Assembly: GCA_963718305.1 (NCBI GenBank)
Contig: CAVQZG010000012.1
Span: 1 to 64,000, forward strand
Length of the DNA: 64,000 nucleotides
Direction of reading: 5' to 3'
Origin: RYN-230 sp963718305
Lineage (GTDB): Bacteria > Actinomycetota > Actinomycetes > Streptosporangiales > Streptosporangiaceae
Position 1 is the stretch's first letter; each line of letters starts with the position of its first letter. The notes under the pieces are model-generated. The model searched no databases. It had not been told where the DNA came from and saw only the letters and a program-made list of their open reading frames with translations. Below, in pieces: positions 17,297 to 25,807 of this stretch. The translations under genes and the position numbers were made by a program.

Positions 17297-17782
17297 GTGC
17301 TCAGGCATTGGCTGGGAGTCGTGTTCGCGGTCGCCCTGGCTGCGGCGATCTTCTTCGGCGGCGGCTGGGGAGTGGCGCACATGACCCGGCTGGCGGCCCA
17401 GAACATCAGCCTGACCAGCATCAGCGGCCTCAGTGCCCTCGGGATCCTGATGCTCGTCGGGCTCTTCCTGGGCATCCTCATGGTGGCGCCGGTCTCGCCG
17501 CTCGCCACGGCGCTGCCCGGACTGCTGATGCTGGCCTGGACCGGGCTGCTCGGGCTGAACGCCCAGCTCGCCACCAGGCTCATCCCGTTGCGCGGCGAAG
17601 GGTACGGGGTGGGATTCCACACCATGCTGGTCAGCGGCATGCTGGTGCTGCTGGGCACGCTGATGATCTGCCCGGTATTCGTCCCCTCCCGGTGGCGGCG
17701 CACCGGCCGTGACGATGCCGACCACCCCGACGGCGAGGACGAGATACCGGGCCGGCCCACCCAGACGCGCCTGCTCTCTTAG
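17297..17782 (+). CDS. Integral membrane protein of unknown function
   Basis: About 161 residues from GTG 17297, which is preceded by GAGAGGTGG. There are four hydrophobic segments (about residues 4-24, 42-62, 68-88 and 110-130) and a charged hydrophilic tail (RWRRTGRDDADHPDGEDE). Similar four-helix proteins occur widely in actinomycetes without known function. A GTG/ATG ambiguity exists because the frame is open upstream to 17249. It is convergent with aceA, 20 bp apart. Confidence 0.65.
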   Translation: MLRHWLGVVFAVALAAAIFFGGGWGVAHMTRLAAQNISLTSISGLSALGILMLVGLFLGILMVAPVSPLATALPGLLMLAWTGLLGLNAQLATRLIPLRGEGYGVGFHTMLVSGMLVLLGTLMICPVFVPSRWRRTGRDDADHPDGEDEIPGRPTQTRLLS

Positions 17783-17802
17783 CCTGCCGCAGGCCAGCGA
17801 CC

Positions 17803-19161
17803 TCAGTGTGCCGCGGTGAACTGCTCGCTTTCCGTCGAGCCGCTCAGCGCGGTGGTGGAGGCGTCCGGGCTGATGGCCGACGTGACCAGGTCGAAGTACC
17901 CGGTGCCGACCTCCCGCTGGTGCCGGGTGGCCGTGTAGCCGCGCGTCTCCGCGGCGAACTCCGCGTCCTGCACCCGGACGTAGGCGGGCATGCCCTCGGC
18001 CGCGTAGCCCTGCGCGAGGTCGAACATCGAGTAGTTCAGGGCGTGGAAGCCGGCCAGCGTGATGAACTGGAACTTGTAACCCATCTGGCCCAGCTCGCGC
18101 TGGAACTTCTCGATCGTGCCGTCATCGAGGTGCCGGTGCCAGTTGAACGACGGCGAGCAGTTGTAGGCCAGCATCTGGTCCGGGTACCTGGCCTTGATCG
18201 CCTCTGCGAACTCCCGGGCCTCGCCCAGGTCCGGGGTGGACGTCTCCATCCACAACAGGTCCGCGTACGGGGCGTAGGCCAGGCCGCGGGCCACGCACGC
18301 GGCCATCCCGTTGCGCACCCGGTAGAAGCCCTCGGCGGTCCGGTCGCCGGTAATGAACGGCTGGTCCCGCTCGTCCACGTCGCTGGTGATCAGGGTGGCG
18401 GCGTGCGCGTCGGTGCGGGCGATGACCAGGGTGCTCACGTCGGCGACGTCAGCCGCCAGCCGGGCGGCGGTGAGCGTGCGGATGTGCTGCGAGGTCGGGA
18501 TGAGCACCTTCCCGCCGAGGTGGCCGCACTTCTTCTCCGACGCCAGCTGGTCTTCCCAGTGCACGCCCGAGGCTCCCGCCGCGATCATCGACTTCATCAG
18601 CTCGAAGGCGTTCAGCACGCCGCCGAAGCCCGCTTCCGCGTCTGCCACGATCGGCGCGAGCCAGTACTGGCTGTCGCTGCCGTCCGACTCGGCCCAGGTG
18701 ATCTGGTCCGCGCGCAGCAGGGCGTTATTGATCCGGCGGACCGCCTGCGGGACCGAGTTGACCGGGTACAGGCTCTGGTCCGGATAGGTCTCGGCGGCCA
18801 GGTTCGCGTCCGCCGCAACCTGCCAGCCGGACAGGTAAATGGCCTGCAGGCCGGCCCTGACCTGCTGGACCGCCTGATTCCCGGTGACCGCGCCGAGGGC
18901 CGCGATGTACTCCTCGTCGTGCAGCAAGGCCCACAGCCGCTGGGCGCCGAGCCGGGCCAGGGTGCGCTCCTCCTGGACCGATCCGCGCAGCCGGATCACG
19001 TCGTCTGCCGAGTAGGTTCGCTGGGTGCCGCGCCAGCGCGGATCGGTGGCCCACTGCTGGGCCAGGCCCGCGGCCTGCTGCTGCGGCCCGCTGACCGGGC
19101 TCCTCCCGTGATGGCCGTGGCTGGTGCCGTTCGCTGTGCCCTCGAGGCGACTCTCGTTCAC
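17803..19161 (-). CDS. aceA: Isocitrate lyase
   Basis: The 452-residue protein is the glyoxylate-shunt enzyme that splits isocitrate into succinate and glyoxylate. The catalytic signature KKCGHLGGKVL lies at about residues 208-218, preceded by IAAGASGVHWEDQLASE, which binds metal and substrate, and AETYPDQSLYPVNSVP and the NCSPSFNWHRHLDD segment match the family. Length is normal for the bacterial class. The first about 20 residues are His/Gly-rich and variable. The divergent neighbour is a RamB-type regulator, the known repressor of this gene in corynebacteria, so control by acetate or fatty-acid supply is likely. Confidence 0.96.
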   Translation of the reverse strand: MNESRLEGTANGTSHGHHGRSPVSGPQQQAAGLAQQWATDPRWRGTQRTYSADDVIRLRGSVQEERTLARLGAQRLWALLHDEEYIAALGAVTGNQAVQQVRAGLQAIYLSGWQVAADANLAAETYPDQSLYPVNSVPQAVRRINNALLRADQITWAESDGSDSQYWLAPIVADAEAGFGGVLNAFELMKSMIAAGASGVHWEDQLASEKKCGHLGGKVLIPTSQHIRTLTAARLAADVADVSTLVIARTDAHAATLITSDVDERDQPFITGDRTAEGFYRVRNGMAACVARGLAYAPYADLLWMETSTPDLGEAREFAEAIKARYPDQMLAYNCSPSFNWHRHLDDGTIEKFQRELGQMGYKFQFITLAGFHALNYSMFDLAQGYAAEGMPAYVRVQDAEFAAETRGYTATRHQREVGTGYFDLVTSAISPDASTTALSGSTESEQFTAAH

Positions 19162-19279
19162 TGGTCCTCCTACGTTCTGCCGTCCCCTGGGTGGTTAGTG
19201 CCGAGCCTGCGGGCCATACCGGGGTAAAGCTAGGGGCCATCCACCTGAAGAATGCTTAAATTTCCTCTAGGATGAAGAT

Positions 19280-20752
19280 GTGACAGAGTTCTTGGAGAAA
19301 GAGCGGCCAGAATTTCCGTCAGGTGGTCTAGACCTGACAACGTTCGGGCAGCGGCTCCGGCATCTCCGCCGCGCCCGCGGCTACACGCTGGCCGAGCTGG
19401 GCACCCGGGTGGGCCGGGCGCCGTCGGCCCTGTCCCTGCTGGAGAACGGCCGCCGCGAGCCCAAGCTGTCCCTGATCGAGTCGCTGGCCACGGCCCTGTC
19501 CGTGCCCGCCGAGGAACTGCTGCGGCACCAGCCGCCGAGCCGCCGGGCCCAGCTGGAGATCGCGGTGGAGGAAGCGCAGCGCGACCCGCTCTACGCCGAC
19601 CTGGGACTGCCGCACCTGAAGGTCGGCGCCCGGGTCCCCAACGACGTGCTCGAGCATCTGGTCGCGCTGTACGGAGAACTCCGCCGGCAGCACACCCGGC
19701 CGACCGCCACCCCGGAGGAGGCGCGGGTGGCCAACGCGGGGCTGCGCGACGCGATGCGGGAGCGGGGCAATTACTTCGCCCAGATCGAGCACGCGGCAGC
19801 CGAGGCACTGGAGTCCGTCAGCTACCGGGGCGGCGCGCTGTCCCAGGGCGCGCTGCTGGCGATCGTGGGCCATCACGGCTTCTCGGTCAGGTACGCCCAG
19901 GATCTCCCGCGCTCCGTCCGCTCCGTCACCGACCTGCGGCACCGGCGGATCTACCTGAAGCAGGAATCCATGGGCATGCACACGCCCCGGACGATCCTGC
20001 TGCAGACCCTCGGCCACTTCGTGCTCGGTCATGCGGCGCCGCGTGACTTCGCGGACTTCCTTCGCCAGCGGGTGGAGGCGAACTACTACGCGGCGGCCGT
20101 GCTCGTCCCGGAACGCTCGGCCTCGCGGTTCCTGCGCGAGGCCCAGGAGGCCAGGGACCTGTCGGTCGAGGATCTCAGGGACGTGTTCTCGGTGTCGTAT
20201 GAGATGGCGGCGCACCGGTTCACCAACCTCGCTACCCACCATCTCGATCTGGCCTGTCACTTCGTCAAGAACGACGAAAGCGGCATCATCTACAAGGCGT
20301 ATGAGAACGACGGGCTCGTGCTGCCCGCCGACTCCACCGGGGCGATCGAGGGGCAGCGGATGTGCCGCAAGTGGTCCGGTCGCCAGGTGTTCGGGTCGGC
20401 CGACCGGTACTCGCCGTACTACCAGTACTCGGACACCCCGGCCGGAACCTTCTGGTGCATGGCCCACGTGGACCCGGGCGCGGAGCGCGGCTCCGCCATC
20501 ACCCTGGGCACGGGCTATGAGAACTCGCGGTGGTTCCGCGGCCGGGACACGACCAAGCGGATGGTGTCACGCTGCCCGGACGGGGACTGCTGCCAGCGGC
20601 CGCCAGCCGGGCTGGCCACCCGCTGGGAAGGGATGGCCTGGCCGTCGGCGCGGGCTCACTCGCACATCCTGTCCGCCCTGCCGACCGGGAGCTTCCCGGG
20701 GGTGGACGAGTCCGACGTGTATGAGTTCCTGGACCGCCACGACGCCGAGTAG
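19280..20752 (+). CDS. ramB: RamB-type XRE/ScfR regulator of acetate and glyoxylate metabolism
   Basis: A 490-residue regulator. Residues about 20-85 form an XRE helix-turn-helix (FGQRLRHLRRARGYTLAELG, APSALSLLENGRREP). The middle has an ImmA/IrrE-like region with a QTLGHFVLGHAAPRDFADF segment that retains only part of the zinc-binding HExxH pattern (GHFVLGH). The C-terminal domain contains paired cysteines (CPDGDCCQRP) seen in the short-chain fatty-acid regulator family. It lies head-to-head with aceA, 118 bp apart, the classic arrangement of RamB. GTG 19280 gives the start. No exact RamB operator could be pointed out in the gap. Confidence 0.88.
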   Translation: MTEFLEKERPEFPSGGLDLTTFGQRLRHLRRARGYTLAELGTRVGRAPSALSLLENGRREPKLSLIESLATALSVPAEELLRHQPPSRRAQLEIAVEEAQRDPLYADLGLPHLKVGARVPNDVLEHLVALYGELRRQHTRPTATPEEARVANAGLRDAMRERGNYFAQIEHAAAEALESVSYRGGALSQGALLAIVGHHGFSVRYAQDLPRSVRSVTDLRHRRIYLKQESMGMHTPRTILLQTLGHFVLGHAAPRDFADFLRQRVEANYYAAAVLVPERSASRFLREAQEARDLSVEDLRDVFSVSYEMAAHRFTNLATHHLDLACHFVKNDESGIIYKAYENDGLVLPADSTGAIEGQRMCRKWSGRQVFGSADRYSPYYQYSDTPAGTFWCMAHVDPGAERGSAITLGTGYENSRWFRGRDTTKRMVSRCPDGDCCQRPPAGLATRWEGMAWPSARAHSHILSALPTGSFPGVDESDVYEFLDRHDAE

Positions 20753-20819
20753 CCTGGCGCCCCGGGAAGGCCCGGAACCACGGGGGACGGGCGGCCCGGA
20801 TCAGGAATCGGCTGATACC

Positions 20820-20857
20820 TACTCCTCGGTAACTTAGCCGTGCTACTCTTCAGTAAC
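20820..20857. promoter_or_regulatory. Direct repeat operator candidate upstream of acyl-CoA dehydrogenase
   Basis: TACTCCTCGGTAAC at 20820-20833 and TACTCTTCAGTAAC at 20844-20857 are near-identical and 24 bp apart, just before the acyl-CoA dehydrogenase gene. Two turns of helix separate them, so two regulator dimers on one DNA face are conceivable. TetR-type regulators often control such genes, but the cognate protein is not in this window. Confidence 0.5.
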
Positions 20858-20887
20858 ATACGGCTTGCGCAGGACCCCCCGAGGAGC

Positions 20888-22126
20888 ATGATGACCACTG
20901 GACCTGACGCCCCCGGCGGATTCTCTCTCGAGCCCGGCCCGGATCTGCGCGGCATGCGCGACTGGGTGCACGGGTTCGCCGCCGACGTGATCAGGCCAGC
21001 CGGAGCCGAGTGGGATGAGCGGGAAGAGACGCCCTGGCCCATCCTGGAGGAGGCCGCCAAGATCGGCCTCTACTCGCTCGACTTCTTCTCGGCGCAGTGG
21101 CTCGAGGCGAGCGGGCTGGGCATCCCGATCGCCTTCGAGGAGCTGTTCTGGGGCGACGCGGGCATCGGGCTGTCCCTGGTCGGCAGCACCCTGGCTGCGG
21201 TCGCGGTGGCCAGCAACGGCACCCCCGAGCAGATCGGGGAGTGGCTCCCGGAGATGTTCGGCGAGCCCGGCTCGGTCAAGCTGGGCGCGTTCTGCGCCTC
21301 GGAACCGGAGGCGGGCAGCGACGTGAGCGCGATCCGCACCCGCGCCGAGTACCACGAGGCGAGCGACGAATGGATCCTCAACGGGACCAAGTCGTGGGCC
21401 ACCAACGGCGGGATCGCCGACGTCCACGTGGTGGTGGCCTCGGTAGACCCCGCGCTCGGCGCCCGGGGCCAGGCCAGCTTCGTGATCCCGCCGGGCACCC
21501 CAGGACTCAGCCAGGGGCAGAAGTTCCGCAAGCACGGGGTCCGGGCCTCGCACACCGCCGAGGTGGTGCTGGACGGCGTACGGGTGCCCGGCCGGTGCCT
21601 GGTCGGCGGCAAGGACCGGCTGGATGCCAGGCTGGACCGGGTGCGGTCCGGGGGGCGCGGCGGCGAGCAGGCCGCCATGAAGACCTTCGAGGCCTCGAGG
21701 CCGAGCGTGGCGGCCATGGCGGTGGGCGTCGGCCGGGCCGCGGTGGAATTCGCCCGGGACTACGCCACCCAGCGGGTCGCGTTCGGCCGCCCGATCGGGC
21801 AGAACCAGGCGGTCGGCTTCATGCTGGCCGACATGCAGGCCGGGGTGGACGCGGCCCGGCTGCTGACCTGGCGGGCGGCCTGGATGGCCCGGCAGGGGAT
21901 GGCCCTGGACGGGGCCGAGGGGTCGATGTCCAAGCTGGTCGCGGGGGAGACGGCGGTCCGGGTGACCGAGCAGGCCATCCAGATCCTGGGCGGGAACGGC
22001 TACACCCGTGACTTCCCGGTGGAGCGCTGGCACCGGGACGCGAAGATCTTCACGATCTTCGAGGGCACGTCCGAGATCCAGCGCATGATCATCGCCCGGG
22101 CAGTTACCGGGCTTGACGTACGGTAA
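20888..22126 (+). CDS. Acyl-CoA dehydrogenase
   Basis: A protein of about 412 residues of the FAD-dependent acyl-CoA dehydrogenase family, which introduces the alpha-beta double bond in acyl-CoA. The N-terminal helical domain is followed by FCASEPEAGSDVSAIRTRAE (substrate/FAD strand), LNGTKSWATNGGIAD, and the C-terminal ASRPSVAAMAVGVGRAAVEFA and QILGGNGYTRDFPVERWHRD, with the FEGTSEIQRMIIAR signature. The catalytic glutamate is presumed to be in the IFEGTSE motif. Two tandem ATGs occur at 20888 and 20891, after CGAGGAGC. Substrate chain length cannot be told. A direct repeat upstream suggests dedicated control. Confidence 0.93.
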   Translation: MMTTGPDAPGGFSLEPGPDLRGMRDWVHGFAADVIRPAGAEWDEREETPWPILEEAAKIGLYSLDFFSAQWLEASGLGIPIAFEELFWGDAGIGLSLVGSTLAAVAVASNGTPEQIGEWLPEMFGEPGSVKLGAFCASEPEAGSDVSAIRTRAEYHEASDEWILNGTKSWATNGGIADVHVVVASVDPALGARGQASFVIPPGTPGLSQGQKFRKHGVRASHTAEVVLDGVRVPGRCLVGGKDRLDARLDRVRSGGRGGEQAAMKTFEASRPSVAAMAVGVGRAAVEFARDYATQRVAFGRPIGQNQAVGFMLADMQAGVDAARLLTWRAAWMARQGMALDGAEGSMSKLVAGETAVRVTEQAIQILGGNGYTRDFPVERWHRDAKIFTIFEGTSEIQRMIIARAVTGLDVR

Positions 22127-22219
22127 TACCCGCAGTTCAGGGCGCTGATGTCGGGCCCGCGCGCAGTCATGATCCCGGCATCCGCGGCGGTGGCCTCGAT
22201 CGGCCAGGATGCGTAGCCG

Positions 22220-22849
22220 CTAGCGATGGCGAACGGATCCTGGTGGTTTCCGGAGTCTGGCTAGCTGGCGGAGGTCACCGTGCGTCGTGACCCCGCGGCT
22301 CACGGCCGAGGCCTGGTCGAGCGCTCCCATCAGGACGCCGATGATGCCATCGGGCGGTCCGGTGAGGACGAGGTCGGGGGACATGGCGGGGCCGGGTACG
22401 ACGCGTACCTGTCCGTGACGCGACTCGATGGTCAGCGGCGTGTCGCCGGTGCGGACTTCGATGGTCAGCGGGGGTCGGCCTGGATCGGTACCGTCGAAGA
22501 TCACGGCTACCGGGAGGGCAAGCCAGCTGCTGCGGAAGGCGTTGTCCCCCGGAGGGGCGGCCATGAGGGGCGCGGCCCAGCGCGCTATCGCGTGCACGGG
22601 CTCGGCCAGGCCCTGGCCCCAGGTGGTGAGCTGGTAGCGGCCCTGGGCGTCGCGAGCCACGACCCCGTGTTTTTCGAGGCCGCGCAACCGGTCAGCCAGC
22701 AGGTTCGTGGCGATGCCCGGCAGGCCTTCGAGCAGCTCGGAGTAGCGGCACGGTCCGGCGAGGAGTTCCCGGACGATGAGCAGCGTCCACCGGTCCCCGA
22801 TCACGTCCAGCCCGCGGGCCAGTGCACAGTACTGGCCGTAGGACTTCAT
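22220..22849 (-). CDS. HxlR-family transcriptional regulator
   Basis: The 209-residue protein starts at ATG 22847-22849 with MKSYGQYCALARGLDVIGDR. The HxlR domain follows in the first about 100 residues: WTLLIVRELLAGPCRYSELLEGLPGIATNLLADRL in separable motifs, then a winged tail RLRGLEKHGVVARDAQGRYQLT. The cysteine at residue 8 is the conserved Cys that senses electrophiles in several HxlR proteins. A C-terminal domain of about 90 residues resembles the sterol-carrier-like extension of some regulators (GPAMSPDLVLTGPPDGIIG). It is divergent from an SDR gene with two palindromes in between, its probable binding sites. Confidence 0.85.
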   Translation of the reverse strand: MKSYGQYCALARGLDVIGDRWTLLIVRELLAGPCRYSELLEGLPGIATNLLADRLRGLEKHGVVARDAQGRYQLTTWGQGLAEPVHAIARWAAPLMAAPPGDNAFRSSWLALPVAVIFDGTDPGRPPLTIEVRTGDTPLTIESRHGQVRVVPGPAMSPDLVLTGPPDGIIGVLMGALDQASAVSRGVTTHGDLRQLARLRKPPGSVRHR

Positions 22850-22863
22850 TCGCCCACGATACC

Positions 22864-22900
22864 ACTTGACATTTTCAAGTCGATGAGTTGAGAATCTCAA
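22864..22900. promoter_or_regulatory. Two palindromic operators between HxlR and SDR genes
   Basis: ACTTGA-cattt-TCAAGT at 22864-22880 and TTGAGA-a-TCTCAA at 22888-22900 are perfect palindromes, 7 bp apart, immediately upstream of the HxlR start codon. Their AT-rich character stands out. HxlR proteins commonly bind such sites in divergent intergenic regions and repress both genes. Confidence 0.7.
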
Positions 22901-22988
22901 GTGTGCGCGAGCGGCGCGGCCGCCGTCAGGGCAGGCAGGCCCGCGGGACGGTCCGGTGCGATCCGGACGCGCGAGAGGGGAATCCGGT

Positions 22989-23882
22989 ATGGCTAACGAG
23001 AGATGGACTGCCGCCCAGCTACCCGATCTGTCGGGCCAGACCGTGGTGGTGACCGGGGCTTCGAGCGGAATCGGCGCGGTCACCGCCGGGGAGCTTTCCC
23101 GGGCCGGCGCAAAGGTGGTGCTCGGTGTGCGTGACGTGGCTAAGGGGGAGGCCGCAGCCGCCAGAATGGCGGGGGAGACAGACGTGCGGCGACTGGACCT
23201 TACCGACCTTGCCTCGGTCCGCGAGTTCGCCGGCGGCTGGGCCGGACACCTTGACATCCTGATCAACAACGCCGGAATCATGATGGTGCCCGCGGGCCGC
23301 ACCGCCGATGGATTCGAGCTGCAGTTCGGCACCAACCATCTTGGCCATTTCGCGCTGACCAATCTCCTGCTCCCGCAGATCACTGGCCGGATCGTCACGG
23401 TCACTTCCGATCTTCACAAGATCGGGAAGATCAAGGTCGACGACCTGAACTGGGAGAATCGCACATATAAGCCGCTAGGCGCGTACTGCCAGTCAAAGCT
23501 GGCCAACGTGCTGTTCACCCTTGAGCTGCAGCGCCGGCTAACCGGCTCCGGGAGCGTGGTGCGAGCTGTCGCCGCGCACCCTGGCGTCGCGGAAACCAAC
23601 CTGATCAGCCATGTGGGCGGCTTCCAGGGGGCAGTCAGCAAGCTTTTCCTCGGCCCGATCACCCAGGATGGGGAGCACGGTGCCCTGCCCATCCTCTACG
23701 CCGCCACCCAGGACATTCCCGGCGGCTCTTATGTGGGGCCGGATGGCCTCATCCACACCAAGGGATACCCCGAGGTTTCCAAGCCCTCCAGGCTCTCCCG
23801 TAACGCCGATCTCGCACGGAGGCTGTGGGATGCCTCCGCGAGCCTTACCCACACCGACTTCGCCGTGCCGAGCACGGTCTAG
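22989..23882 (+). CDS. Short-chain dehydrogenase/reductase
   Basis: A 297-residue NAD(P)-dependent SDR oxidoreductase. The Rossmann nucleotide loop TGASSGIGAVTAG is near the N-terminus, NNAGIM in the middle, and the catalytic YCQSK at about residue 160 after the serine-containing VTVTSDLHK strand. The general layout (long, with NWENRTYKPLGAYCQSKLANVLF) is that of the retinol dehydrogenase/protochlorophyllide reductase-like branch. ATG 22989 follows GAGAGGGGAATCC. A small protein gene follows 12 nt later, and the divergent HxlR gene probably controls both. Confidence 0.9.
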   Translation: MANERWTAAQLPDLSGQTVVVTGASSGIGAVTAGELSRAGAKVVLGVRDVAKGEAAAARMAGETDVRRLDLTDLASVREFAGGWAGHLDILINNAGIMMVPAGRTADGFELQFGTNHLGHFALTNLLLPQITGRIVTVTSDLHKIGKIKVDDLNWENRTYKPLGAYCQSKLANVLFTLELQRRLTGSGSVVRAVAAHPGVAETNLISHVGGFQGAVSKLFLGPITQDGEHGALPILYAATQDIPGGSYVGPDGLIHTKGYPEVSKPSRLSRNADLARRLWDASASLTHTDFAVPSTV

Positions 23883-23894
23883 GGGAGCCCTCTC

Positions 23895-24209
23895 ATGGAG
23901 AAACGACTAGTTACCCGGTACGCCATGCGGTCCGCCGAGGCAGCCGACGAGAACCAGCAGCGAATCGAGGCCGTGTTCACCGAGCTCGCCGCGGCCGAAC
24001 CCGGCAATGTCAGCTATCTCGTCTTCCGCCTGGCGGACGACTCGTTCGTGCATGTGTCGTTCCACGACCACGGCGACGGCGAAGTGAACCCGATCGCCTC
24101 GACCGCGGCCTTCGCCCGCTTCCAGGAAGGCCACGCCGATCGTCGCGCGGGCGAGGTCGACCAGCAGACCGCAAGCCTCGTCGGCGCCTACATCACCGTG
24201 ATCGGCTGA
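23895..24209 (+). CDS. Small conserved protein, ABM-like fold possible
   Basis: A 104-residue cytosolic protein (MEKRLVTRYAMRSAEAADEN). The pattern of a short strand, a long helix (NQQRIEAVFTELAA), then SYLVFRLADDSFVHVSFHD suggests a dimeric alpha/beta-barrel of the antibiotic-biosynthesis monooxygenase type, where small substrates bind between strands. It lies 12 nt downstream of the SDR gene and is probably cotranscribed, with GGAGCC as ribosome binding site. I am confident it is coding but not of its chemistry. Confidence 0.68.
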   Translation: MEKRLVTRYAMRSAEAADENQQRIEAVFTELAAAEPGNVSYLVFRLADDSFVHVSFHDHGDGEVNPIASTAAFARFQEGHADRRAGEVDQQTASLVGAYITVIG

Positions 24210-24285
24210 CCAGCCTCACCTGGGCCTGGACGCCGCCACCACCTGAGGGCGACCAGGGGCACGATATGCCCATACGCTGGGGACG

Positions 24286-25710
24286 ATGACCGGCCTGATC
24301 GAGCACATACTCAGCCTCAGCGGATGGCTGGCGCTGCTGATCGTCTTTGCGGTCCCGGCCCTGGAGTCCTCGGCGTTCCTGGGCTTCTTCTTCCCGGGCG
24401 AGACCGCGCTGATCCTCGGCGGGGTGCTCGCCTCCTACGGCCGGGTGAGCCTGTGGGCGGTCCTGGTCGCGGGGATCTCCGGGGCCATCATCGGTGATTC
24501 GGTCGGGTACCTGGTGGGCCGCGAATACGGCCGGCGGCTGCTGGAGACCAGGCCGCTGCGCCGCGTCCTGAAACCCGGGCGCATCGACCGTGGCCAGGAC
24601 TACCTGGCCACCCGGGGCGGCCGGGCGGTGTTCTTCGGGCGCTTCACCGCCGCGCTGCGGGTCCTGGTCCCGGGCCTGGCGGGCATGGCGCGGATGCCCT
24701 ACCGCGTCTTCCTGCCGTTCAACGTGGCCGGCGGCGCGATCTGGGGCACCGGGATGGTGCTGCTCGGCTACCTGGCCGGGGCGAGCTGGAAGCGGGTCGC
24801 CCACTACGCGACCCAGGTCGGCATCGCCCTGTTCGCGGTCGTGGTGCTCGCGCTCGTCCTCGGGCACCTGCTGCGGTCGGCACGTGAACCGGACAGCTGG
24901 ACGGGGCGGCAGGTCGGCCGGGTCTCCCGCAGCCGCCTGGCCCGCTGGCTGGAGCGGCGCTTCCCGACGCAGCTCGCCTGGCTCGCCGTGCGCTTCCAGC
25001 CGGGCGTCCCCACCGGGTTCTCGCTGACCGTGGCCGTGCTCACCCTCGGCGCGTGCGGCTGGTCCTTCGGCTCACTGACGAACAGCGTGCTGCACCACAT
25101 CAACAGTGCCCGGTTCGATCCGCAGGTCCTGGCGTTCTTTGTCGGCCACCGCGCGCCATGGCTCACCGGCCTGGCCAAGACGCTCACCTGGCTTGGCTCG
25201 GGCTTCGTTCTCTGGCCCGTCGTGATCGGCGCCGGGCTGGCGCTGTGGCGGTGGCGCCGGCAGTGGCTGCCCGCGGTGCTCCCCGCGCTGGCCCTTGCAG
25301 GCGCGTGGGGCTGGGCGCAGCTGACGAAGACCCTGGTCGCGCGGCCCCGGCCGCCGGCGGTGGACTGGCTGGGCACGTTCCACGGCTGGTCCTACCCCTC
25401 CCAGCATTCGGCCCAGGCCCTCGCCACCTGGGGCATGCTCGCGCTCATGGTGATGGCCGGCCGCTCCTTCCGGGCCCGCACGCTGCTCATGACCGGCGCG
25501 TTGCTGATCGCCCTCGTCGTCGGGCTGTCCCGGATGTACCTCGCCGCGCACTGGATGACCGATGTGCTGGGCGGGTGGGCGCTGGCGGGCGTATGGGGCT
25601 GCCTGCTGATCCTCCCTTACCTGGCCGCGGAGAACAGGGTGCTCGCTACCGGATCGAGCCCGCCGTCAGCCCGCCCACCACGCGCCGCTCGATCAGCGCC
25701 AACAGGATGA
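24286..25710 (+). CDS. Bifunctional DedA-family / PAP2 phosphatase membrane protein
   Basis: A 474-residue polytopic protein in two halves. Residues 1 to about 200 are a DedA/SNARE-associated (undecaprenyl-phosphate flippase-like) domain: ALESSAFLGFFFPGETALIL and the FFGRFTAALRVLVPGLAGMARM membrane re-entrant region. Residues about 230-450 are a PAP2 phosphatase: KTLVARPRP, YPSQHSAQ and SRMYLAAHWMTDVLGG are the three phosphatase motifs. Together they suggest recycling of lipid pyrophosphates at the cytoplasmic membrane. The last about 25 residues (from SSPPSARP) are read from DNA that encodes a permease remnant on the other strand and are probably not native. Confidence 0.9.
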   Translation: MTGLIEHILSLSGWLALLIVFAVPALESSAFLGFFFPGETALILGGVLASYGRVSLWAVLVAGISGAIIGDSVGYLVGREYGRRLLETRPLRRVLKPGRIDRGQDYLATRGGRAVFFGRFTAALRVLVPGLAGMARMPYRVFLPFNVAGGAIWGTGMVLLGYLAGASWKRVAHYATQVGIALFAVVVLALVLGHLLRSAREPDSWTGRQVGRVSRSRLARWLERRFPTQLAWLAVRFQPGVPTGFSLTVAVLTLGACGWSFGSLTNSVLHHINSARFDPQVLAFFVGHRAPWLTGLAKTLTWLGSGFVLWPVVIGAGLALWRWRRQWLPAVLPALALAGAWGWAQLTKTLVARPRPPAVDWLGTFHGWSYPSQHSAQALATWGMLALMVMAGRSFRARTLLMTGALLIALVVGLSRMYLAAHWMTDVLGGWALAGVWGCLLILPYLAAENRVLATGSSPPSARPPRAARSAPTG

Positions 25711-25807
25711 GCACCGGGATGGTGGCCACCGGGGACGCGCCGAACAGGTGCTGCCAGTCCACCGTGTACTGACCGATGAACGAGTCCAGCCGGGCGGCCA
25801 GGCCCGG
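25646..25807 (-). pseudogene. C-terminal remnant of carbohydrate ABC transporter permease (MalG/UgpE-like)
   Basis: Minus-strand codons give LDSFIGQYTVDWQHLFGASP, then VATIPVLILLALIERRVVGG, then LTAGSIR and a TAG stop at 25646-25648. This is the highly conserved end of sugar-importer inner-membrane subunits, where the 'W..L.AA..ATIPV' helix precedes 'QRR.V.GLTAGAVK'. Only about 50 of the usual 280 residues remain; upstream codons (RRRADHPG) are unrelated. It overlaps the 3' end of the DedA-PAP2 gene by 65 nt. Confidence 0.75.

Noticed and set aside
19162..19279. A RamB operator between aceA and ramB
   Set aside because: I could not identify a convincing match to the published corynebacterial motif in the 118-bp gap.
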